A stretch of 12,415 nucleotides of DNA from DATBLZ01 sp036555065. Lineage in GTDB: Bacteria; Pseudomonadota; Gammaproteobacteria; Steroidobacterales; Rariloculaceae. The translations under genes and the position numbers were made by a program. Where the stretch lies: positions 1-12,415 of the forward strand of contig DATBLZ010000065.1 of assembly GCA_036555065.1 (NCBI GenBank). The letters run 5' to 3'. Below the pieces are notes generated by a model, which had not been told where the DNA came from, made no database searches, and saw only the letters and a program-made list of their open reading frames with translations. Every line of letters starts with the position of its first letter. Positions within the stretch are counted from its first letter, which is position 1. Shown here piece after piece: positions 5,493 through 10,924 of the stretch.

Positions 5493-7283
5493 CTACTCGC
5501 CTAGCCATGCGCGCCGCCTCGCGACCGCGTCGCTCGAGGCGCGCGCATCGAGCTCGAGATAGCAAGTGTCGAGCGCCGGCGGCGTCAGCACGAGATCGGC
5601 CTCGATGAGCTCGTCGCCGCGGAACGCCGTCACGCGCACCGTGGCACCCGAATCCTCGCGCGCGAGGCGACTCGCGAGGTTGCGCTCGCCGACTCGCAAG
5701 CCGCCGATCGCAATGACGAGATCTCCGGGGCAAAGCCCCGCCGTCTGAGCAGCGCCGTTGTCGAACACGACGGTGAGCTCGAGGCCGCCGTCGCGGCTGC
5801 GGTAAGCCGCGTCGAGTCCGAACGGCGCGTCGTCCCTCGCTCCCGGTGTTCCGCCCGCGTCCCCGGGGCCGGCCGCGGCCCGCAGATTCAGTTGGATGCC
5901 GCAAGCGCCGAGCAACTCGCCGAGCGGCAAATCCTCGGTCCCGCGCACCGCCGCCGCAAAGAAGGCAGCGAGCGTCGGCCCGCCGATCTCGAGCGCGAGT
6001 CGCTCGAATCCGTCCTCGGGAACGCCGACGTCGCGCGCGCCGTAACGACCCCACAGCGCTTGCATGATCTCGTCGAGTGAGTGCGGGACAGTCGCCGCCC
6101 GCAACGTCAGATCGAGCGCGAGCGCGACGAGTGCGCCTTTCGTGTAGTAGCTCACACCCGTGTTCGGGCTGTTGGCATCGGGCTTGTAAAGCGAATCCCA
6201 CGCGTCGAAGCTCGAGGCGGCGAGGCTCTGGCGCAAGCGGCCCGGCGTTCGGTATACGCGCGTGAGATGCTCGCCGAGACGCTGCAAATACGCCGGCACG
6301 CCGATGAGGCCGCTGCGCAGCAAGAAGCGATCCTGGTAGTAGCTCGTGATGCCTTCGAACACCCAGAGCGACCGCGTGTGGTTGCGGCGATCGAGACGGT
6401 ACGGCATGAACGCCGCGGGCTTGGTGCGCTTGATGTGCCACGCGTGGAAGTATTCGTGGCTCGCGAGCGCGAGAAAACGTTGATATGCGCGCGGGACGCC
6501 CGGCTCGCCCGGTTTCGGCAGGTCCTCGCGGCTGAAAATCAGGCTCGATGACGCGCGGTGCTCGAGGCCGCCGTAGCCGTCGCCGACGGCGAGCCCGAGA
6601 AAAACGTAGCGCGCGAACGGCGGCGGTCGGCCGAAGAAGTCGATCTGCGCTTCGCAGACCTGGCGCAGATCCGCCGCGATGCGCTCCAAGTCGGAATCGA
6701 TTTTGCCGGCGATCGCGAGCTCGTGCGGCACACCTCCCGCAGTGAAAGCCACGTGCGCGAGCGCGCCGATCTCGACGGGATGATCAATGAGCTCGTCGTA
6801 ATCGGCCGCCCGGTACGTGCCGAAGCCCCGCGCATCGACGACCGCGCTCGTGAGCGCGGTTGCGACGCGCCACTCGGCGGCCGCGGGGTCAGCGGACGCC
6901 ACGAGCTCGACCTCGGCGGCCTCCGACTCGCGCCCCTCTGCGAACAAGAAAAGGCACGCGCCATTGAAGTATCCGCGGCGCCGATCCAGATACGCGCCGC
7001 GCACGGACAGATCGAGCGCATAGATCGTCGCCCGAATCGTCAAATCATCGCGCGCGCCGGTGCACGCCCACGTGCCCTTCGCGACTTTCTCGATGTCGAC
7101 CTTGCGGCCGCCGCTCGTCGCCTCGAGCGCGATGACGTGGCGGGCGAATTCGCGCAGCAGATAGCTGCCCGGAAGCCACGAGGGCAGCGTGACGCGTTGT
7201 ACGGCAGCGGGAGCGGGAATTTCGCACGTGACTTCGAAATGGTGCTTGGCGAGGTCCGCGAGACGGACGCGATAGCGAATCAG
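5493..7283 (-). CDS. M61-family metallopeptidase with PDZ domain, probable non-canonical start
   Basis: Read from CTG 7283 the protein has 596 residues, the usual M61 size. Residues 1-80 hold the M61 N-terminal beta domain, including the hallmark LPSWLPGSYLLREFARHV (33-50). The catalytic part has GGLEH (about 238-242), the zinc motif HEYFH (about 276-280) and the third-ligand region WVFEGITSYYQD downstream. Residues about 500-585 are a PDZ domain (GAAQTAGLCPGDLVIAIGG). The family comprises zinc aminopeptidases with glycyl preference. No signal peptide is seen, so it is probably cytoplasmic. No ATG, GTG or TTG exists in frame before TTG 7043, which would delete the first 80 residues. CTG 7283 has GGAG at 6 nt and ATT 7280 has it at 9 nt; an in-frame TAG lies upstream at about 7362-7364. 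A one-base frameshift from ATG 7320 is the alternative. The gene is first in the run leading into plsY. Confidence 0.85.
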   Translation of the reverse strand: MIRYRVRLADLAKHHFEVTCEIPAPAAVQRVTLPSWLPGSYLLREFARHVIALEATSGGRKVDIEKVAKGTWACTGARDDLTIRATIYALDLSVRGAYLDRRRGYFNGACLFLFAEGRESEAAEVELVASADPAAAEWRVATALTSAVVDARGFGTYRAADYDELIDHPVEIGALAHVAFTAGGVPHELAIAGKIDSDLERIAADLRQVCEAQIDFFGRPPPFARYVFLGLAVGDGYGGLEHRASSSLIFSREDLPKPGEPGVPRAYQRFLALASHEYFHAWHIKRTKPAAFMPYRLDRRNHTRSLWVFEGITSYYQDRFLLRSGLIGVPAYLQRLGEHLTRVYRTPGRLRQSLAASSFDAWDSLYKPDANSPNTGVSYYTKGALVALALDLTLRAATVPHSLDEIMQALWGRYGARDVGVPEDGFERLALEIGGPTLAAFFAAAVRGTEDLPLGELLGACGIQLNLRAAAGPGDAGGTPGARDDAPFGLDAAYRSRDGGLELTVVFDNGAAQTAGLCPGDLVIAIGGLRVGERNLASRLAREDSGATVRVTAFRGDELIEADLVLTPPALDTCYLELDARASSDAVARRRAWLGE

Positions 7284-7293
7284 TGCAGTCTCC

Positions 7294-7318
7294 GATCGCG
7301 GCTGAGGCCGCTCCCTCC
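7294..7318 (-). repeat. REP-like palindrome, copy 2, at the M61 leader
   Basis: On the plus strand GATCGCGGC-TGAG-GCCGCTCCCTCC, with a GCGGC/GCCGC stem at 7298-7302/7307-7311. It shares the CGCGGC...GCCGCTCCC core and the orientation of the copies at 1524 and 7471. It touches the GGAG (7293-7290) used by the proposed CTG start of the M61 gene, so the hairpin would sit directly upstream of the ribosome-binding site. An ATG at 7320-7318, in the wrong frame, marks its other edge. Confidence 0.72.
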
Positions 7319-7339
7319 ATGCGATTTTCCCCCGTGTGC

Positions 7340-7368
7340 TTGCAAAACGCGAGGGCGGTGCCTATTGT
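7340..7368 (+). promoter_or_regulatory. Promoter of the cobalamin riboswitch and btu operon
   Basis: TTGCAA (7340-7345) and TATTGT (7363-7368) are separated by exactly 17 nt, a good sigma70 layout. Transcription would begin near 7375, immediately before the first paired bases of the riboswitch (7377), which supports the call. No activator or operator repeat is evident around it. Confidence 0.65.
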
Positions 7369-7375
7369 GACCCGC

Positions 7376-7563
7376 GGGCGGTGCCACTACGTGGTTAAAA
7401 GGGAACAGAGTCCAATCTCTGGCTGTCCCCGCAACTGTGCACGGCGAGGTACTGCGTAAACGCCACTGAAGATCGCGGCTAGGCCGCTCCCACGAGAGCG
7501 GGACCCGATTTTCGGGAAGGCACGCAGCACCGACGGAGCCGTGAGCCAGGAAACCTGCCGCCG
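7376..7563 (+). promoter_or_regulatory. Cobalamin (B12) riboswitch aptamer
   Basis: A complete class-I aptamer that binds adenosylcobalamin-type ligands. The conserved blocks are in order: GGTGCC (7380-7385), GTTAAAAGGGAAC (7393-7405), a CAGAG/CTCTG stem around TCCAAT (7406-7421), GGCTGTCCCCGCAACTGT (7421-7438), CGGCGAG, GCCACTG (7462-7468), GGGAAGGC (7514-7521), and the B12 box GAGCCAGGAAACCTGCC (7543-7559). GGCGGT (7377-7382) can pair with GCCGCC (7557-7562) to close the structure. The variable arm between GCCACTG and GGGAAGGC is long and holds a REP palindrome, a second hairpin (7484-7489/7496-7501) and a small hairpin CCCGA-TTT-TCGGG (7504-7516). It precedes btuF and should switch the operon off when B12 is plentiful. 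Confidence 0.96.
7471..7493 (-). repeat. REP-like palindrome, copy 3, inside the riboswitch
   Basis: On the plus strand GATCGCGGC-TAG-GCCGCTCCCAC, with a stem at 7475-7479/7483-7487. It lies in the variable peripheral arm of the cobalamin riboswitch, 2 nt after GCCACTG. Its right half can also pair with the next bases (CCGCTC 7484-7489 with GAGCGG 7496-7501), so two exclusive hairpins are possible. Confidence 0.72.
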
Positions 7564-7611
7564 TAGTCGTCCTTCCGCGCGCCGGGGAAGCGCACGGTAC
7601 GGAATTCCGTT

Positions 7612-7647
7612 GTGGCGACGAGACTCGGAGGAGTGTCATGTCGCCAC
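7612..7647 (+). promoter_or_regulatory. Ribosome-binding-site sequestering hairpin of btuF (riboswitch expression platform)
   Basis: GTGGCGAC (7612-7619) is fully complementary to GTCGCCAC (7640-7647), which starts at the last base of the btuF ATG. Inside, ACTC (7623-7626) can pair with GAGT (7631-7634), leaving the Shine-Dalgarno GGAG in a tetraloop. Both Shine-Dalgarno (7627-7633) and start codon would be masked. GTCGTC (7566-7571), just after the aptamer, can pair with GGCGAC (7614-7619) instead, a plausible anti-sequestering partner. No T-run follows, so translational rather than transcriptional control is likely. Confidence 0.6.
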
Positions 7648-8462
7648 GTCTTGTGCCCGTCGTGCTCATGCTGGCTTCCGCGGCCGCTGCCGCAGATGAG
7701 CTCCCTTCGGTCGCCTCGATCAACCTCTGCGCCGACCAGCTCGTGCTGAGCATCGCGGACCCCGCGCAGATACGGACCGTTAGCTGGCTCGCGGCCGATC
7801 CGCACGAGTCGATGCTCGATGCCGAGGCGCGCCGTTACCCGCTCAACTACGGCTCGGCCGAGGAAATTATCGAGTTCGCACCCGACGTCGTCGTCGCCGG
7901 CATATTCACGAGCGCGTTCACGCGCGCGCTGCTGCGCGATCTCGGGTACACGGTCGTCGATCTCGCGCCCGAGGACAGCATCGCCGACATCGAACGGAAC
8001 ATCGAGATCGTCGCCGCGGCCCTGCGCCGGGCCGAGCGCGCCGCAGTCGTCATCGGCGAGATGCGCGCCCACGTCGCAGCGCTCGCCGCCACACGCCGCC
8101 CGGAGCTGGCGACGGCCGTCGTCGTGCGCCCCGGCGGTTTCACGGTCGGTGCGCACACGCTCGCGGACGAGCTCATGAACCTCGCGGGCCTACGCAATGT
8201 CGTCGCCGAAAGCGGTCTCGATCGTTGGGGCAGCCTGTCGATGGAAACGCTGTTGCGCAGCACCCCTGCGCTGCTGATTCAGACGGGCTACCGTCGCGAG
8301 CAGCCATCGCTCGCGAACCTCGTGCTCGAGCATGCGGCGCTCACGGGCCTCACCACGACGACGGCGACGGTCACGGTGCCGGCGAAGTACTGGTCGTGCG
8401 GCCTGCCCGCGAGCCTCTACTCCGTCGAGATGCTCCAAGCCGCGCGCCGCGAGCTACCGTGA
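7638..8462 (+). CDS. btuF: Periplasmic vitamin B12-binding protein (BtuF-like)
   Basis: A 274-residue substrate-binding protein of a type II ABC importer. Residues 1-19 form a signal peptide (Val/Leu/Ala core ending AAAAA before DELP). The mature protein has the TroA/BtuF-like two-lobe pattern: VASINLCADQLVLSIADP (25-42) at the first strand, IRTVSWLAADP, EEIIEFAPDVVVAGIFTS at the usual lobe-1 position, DLGYTVVDLAPEDSIADI, then a long connecting helix and lobe-2 motifs VVRPGGFTVGAHTLADELM and LLRSTPALLIQTGY. B12 is inferred chiefly from the riboswitch directly upstream and the btuCD genes directly downstream; by sequence alone, iron-siderophore or cobinamide are possible. ATG 7638 has a strong GGAGGAG. 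The end overlaps btuC by 4 nt (GTGA). No outer-membrane btuB is present in this window. Confidence 0.9.
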   Translation: MSPRLVPVVLMLASAAAAADELPSVASINLCADQLVLSIADPAQIRTVSWLAADPHESMLDAEARRYPLNYGSAEEIIEFAPDVVVAGIFTSAFTRALLRDLGYTVVDLAPEDSIADIERNIEIVAAALRRAERAAVVIGEMRAHVAALAATRRPELATAVVVRPGGFTVGAHTLADELMNLAGLRNVVAESGLDRWGSLSMETLLRSTPALLIQTGYRREQPSLANLVLEHAALTGLTTTTATVTVPAKYWSCGLPASLYSVEMLQAARRELP

Positions 8463-9451
8463 GCGCGGCGCTCAAACGCGACTGGCCCTTGTACGCGGCG
8501 CTCGTCACGGCGTTGCTCGTCGTCGTCCCCGTCGCGCTCGGCGTCGGCCGCACGAGCGGCGGACCCGCGTTCGGTCTTGGTAGCCCTGAGCTTGCGAGCG
8601 CGATCTTCCTCGAGATCCGCCTGCCGCGCGTGCTGCTCGGTCTCCTCGTCGGCGGGACGCTCGGCCTATGCGGCGCGGCGCTGCAGGGCTTGCTGCGTAA
8701 CCCCCTCGCGGAACCCGGTTTACTCGGCGCTTCGAGCGGCGCGGCGTTCGGCGCGGTGCTCGTGTTTTACTTCGGCCTCGCGGCAGGTCAATCCCTGCTG
8801 CTGCCGCTCGGCGCCGTCGCCGGCTCGCTGACGGCGCTCGCGACACTCTACGCGCTTGCGGGCCGGCGCGGAGATTTGCTCGGCGTCATTCTCGCCGGCA
8901 TTGCGATCAATGCGCTCGCGGCCGCGCTGACGTCGCTGGCGCTCAACTTCGCGCCGAGCCCGTACGCCGCGCTCGAGATCCTCTTTTGGATGCTTGGCTC
9001 GCTCGCGGACCGCAGCCTCGCGCACGTGGCGCTCGCGTTGCCGCTGATGCTGCCCGCCTGGATCATGCTCGGTGCTGCCGCGCGCGGTCTCGATGCGTTG
9101 ACGCTCGGCGAAGACGTTGCGCAAAGCTTGGGCTACGACCCGAAAACCACCCAATGGCTCGTGATCGGCGGCACGGCACTTGCGATCGGCGCTGCCGTCG
9201 CCGTCACGGGCGTCGTCGGATTCGTCGGCCTCGTCGTGCCGCACGTCTTGCGCCGCGCCGTCGGATTTCATCCGAGCCGTCTGCTCCTCCCGAGCTTTCT
9301 CGGCGGCGCCGTGCTCACTGTCGCGGCCGATCTCGTGATTCGGCTCATGCCGCCGGGACCCGAGCTCAAGCTCGGCGTCGTGACTGCGCTCTTGGGCGCG
9401 CCGTTCTTCTTGCACCTCGTGCTGCGCGCGCGCCGCGCCGGCGTCGCATGA
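8459..9451 (+). CDS. btuC: Vitamin B12 ABC transporter permease (FecCD family, BtuC-like)
   Basis: A 330-residue multi-pass membrane protein of the FecCD/BtuC family, about 10 predicted helices. Characteristic stretches are IRLPRVLLGLLVGGTLGLCGAALQGLLRNPLAEPGLLG (written here as the family's RLPR...QGLLRNPLA block), GASSGAAFGAVL, GRRGDLLGVILAGIAI, FWMLGSLAD, the ATPase-coupling loop around LGEDVAQSLGYD, and the C-terminal VTGVVGFVGLVVPHVLRR followed by LLLPSFLGGAVLTVAADL. It forms the channel through which BtuF hands B12 to the cytoplasm. GTG 8459 is chosen because it overlaps the btuF stop by 4 nt and gives a normal short N-terminus; the open frame extends further upstream only inside btuF. 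The end overlaps btuD by 4 nt (ATGA). Confidence 0.94.
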   Translation: MSAALKRDWPLYAALVTALLVVVPVALGVGRTSGGPAFGLGSPELASAIFLEIRLPRVLLGLLVGGTLGLCGAALQGLLRNPLAEPGLLGASSGAAFGAVLVFYFGLAAGQSLLLPLGAVAGSLTALATLYALAGRRGDLLGVILAGIAINALAAALTSLALNFAPSPYAALEILFWMLGSLADRSLAHVALALPLMLPAWIMLGAAARGLDALTLGEDVAQSLGYDPKTTQWLVIGGTALAIGAAVAVTGVVGFVGLVVPHVLRRAVGFHPSRLLLPSFLGGAVLTVAADLVIRLMPPGPELKLGVVTALLGAPFFLHLVLRARRAGVA

Positions 9452-10215
9452 GCCTGCGCTGCGACGCGCTCACGGTACGTTATCGCGACCGCGTCGCGGT
9501 GCGGCCGAGCTCGATCGCGCTCGCGCGCGGAACCGTCGTCGCGCTCGTCGGGCCGAACGGCGCAGGCAAGAGCAGCTTGCTCAAGGCGATCGCCGGGCTC
9601 GTGCCGTGCACGGGAACCGTCCAAGCCGGCGAGCAAGCGCTGAGCACGAGCCCGCGTTCACGCGCGCGCACGATTGCCTACTTGCCGCAGTCTCCGGCCG
9701 CGCACTGGCCGATGAAGGTCCGCGATCTCGTCGCGCTCGGGCGCTTGCCGCATCGCGCGTTCGGCTCGGCGTTACGCCCCGAAGACGCTGCCGCCATCGA
9801 CGCCGCGATGCGTGAGACGGGCGTGACGGCGCTCGCGGAGCGCGCCGTCGATGAGCTCTCGGGCGGCGAGCTCTCGCGAGTCCAGCTCGCGCGCGCTCTC
9901 GCCGTGCGGGCGCCGATCCTGCTCGTCGATGAGCCTGTCGCCGCGCTCGACCCGTATCATCAGCTCGAGATCATGCACGTGTTGACGGACTACGCCGCGC
10001 GCGACGCGCTCGTCGTCGCCGTCCTGCACGATTTGACGCTCGCGGCGCGCTTCGCGCACCGCGTCATCGTCATGCACGAGGGCGAAGTCGTCGCCGACGG
10101 CCGTCCCGAGCAGGTGCTATCCGCAGAGACGCTCCGCCGTTACTACCACGTCGAGCCGTTCTTGAGTCACGTCGCGGGACAACCGCTCGTCGTGCCCTGG
10201 AGAACACTACAATAG
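9448..10215 (+). CDS. btuD: Vitamin B12 ABC transporter ATPase (BtuD-like)
   Basis: A 255-residue cytoplasmic ATPase that drives the importer. Motifs: Walker A GPNGAGKSS (35-43), Q-loop Gln at 81 (AYLPQSP), signature LSGGELSRVQLARAL (137-151), Walker B ILLVDEPVAALD (157-168) and H-loop His at 194 (AVLHDL). The C-terminal tail (VADGRPEQVLSAETLRRYYHVE) is typical of FecE/BtuD importer ATPases. ATG 9448 overlaps the btuC stop, and a longer open frame upstream lies inside btuC. Four nucleotides after its TAG another ABC ATPase begins, of a different subfamily, so the transcript probably continues. Confidence 0.94.
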   Translation: MSLRCDALTVRYRDRVAVRPSSIALARGTVVALVGPNGAGKSSLLKAIAGLVPCTGTVQAGEQALSTSPRSRARTIAYLPQSPAAHWPMKVRDLVALGRLPHRAFGSALRPEDAAAIDAAMRETGVTALAERAVDELSGGELSRVQLARALAVRAPILLVDEPVAALDPYHQLEIMHVLTDYAARDALVVAVLHDLTLAARFAHRVIVMHEGEVVADGRPEQVLSAETLRRYYHVEPFLSHVAGQPLVVPWRTLQ

Positions 10216-10219
10216 GTCG

Positions 10220-10924
10220 GTGGACACGCGCGCGCCGATCACATCGCCGCCGGCGGGCCCGCAGATCGAGCTCAAGGCCGTGGGCAAAGCCTACTCGGGC
10301 CAAGTCGTGCTCGAGAATGCGGAGCTCAGCGTCCGGCGCGGCGAGTCGGTCGCCGTGCTCGGCCGCAGCGGATCCGGCAAGTCGACGCTGCTCAAGCTCA
10401 TCGGCGGCCTCGATACGCCGGACCGCGGGGCCATCCTCCACGAGGGGCGCGATCTCAGCGCGATGTCCGACGACGAGCGCACGCGCTTTCGCCGGCTGCA
10501 TCTCGGCTTCGTGTTTCAATTCTTCAACCTCGTCCCGACGCTCACTGTTGTCGAGAACGTGGGGTTGCCGCTCGCACTCAACAAATATTCGGCCGCCGCT
10601 GCCGAGGCGCGTATCGAGTCGTTGCTCGCCGCTCTCGGTCTGCGTGCCGTCGACTCGCGTTATCCAGACGAGCTCTCGGGCGGCGAGCAACAGAGAGTCG
10701 CGATCGCCCGCGCGCTCGCACACTCGCCGAAGCTGATTCTCGCTGACGAGCCAACGGGCAACCTCGACCACGAAACGGCCGGAAACGTGCTCGCGCTGCT
10801 CGCGGCGACTTGCAAGTCCTCGGCGACGACGCTGCTCGTCGCGACGCACAGCATCGAGGTTGCCAAGGCCGCCGATCGCGTCCTCACGATCCAGAGCGCG
10901 CGGCTCGAGGAAACTCCGCTGTGA
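10220..10924 (+). CDS. ABC exporter ATPase of the LolD/MacB type
   Basis: A 234-residue ATPase with Walker A GRSGSGKST (48-56), Q-loop at 100 within FVFQFFNLVPTLTVVENV, signature LSGGEQQRVAIARAL (152-166), Walker B LILADEPTGNLD (172-183) and H-loop His 210 (VATHS). The phrase NLVPTLTVVENV and the DEPTGNLD form mark the LolD/MacB/FtsE class that works with FtsX-fold permeases, i.e. mechanotransmission exporters or lipoprotein extractors, not nutrient importers. It is not close enough to name as lolD, because the permease next to it is a single large MacB-like protein and not LolC/LolE. GTG 10220 lies 4 nt after btuD, with only a weak ribosome-binding site; there is no promoter or terminator between them. 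The end overlaps the permease start by 4 nt. Confidence 0.9.
   Translation: MDTRAPITSPPAGPQIELKAVGKAYSGQVVLENAELSVRRGESVAVLGRSGSGKSTLLKLIGGLDTPDRGAILHEGRDLSAMSDDERTRFRRLHLGFVFQFFNLVPTLTVVENVGLPLALNKYSAAAAEARIESLLAALGLRAVDSRYPDELSGGEQQRVAIARALAHSPKLILADEPTGNLDHETAGNVLALLAATCKSSATTLLVATHSIEVAKAADRVLTIQSARLEETPL

Noticed and set aside
7317..7345. Minus-strand promoter for the M61 gene using the self-complementary TTGCAA at 7340-7345
   Set aside because: The hexamer at the right distance (GCATGG) does not resemble a -10 box; no convincing minus-strand promoter was found in 7284-7400.
7479..8156. Minus-strand open frame of 225 codons across the riboswitch and btuF
   Set aside because: It overlaps the aptamer and the signal-peptide-bearing btuF on the other strand; no domain seen.
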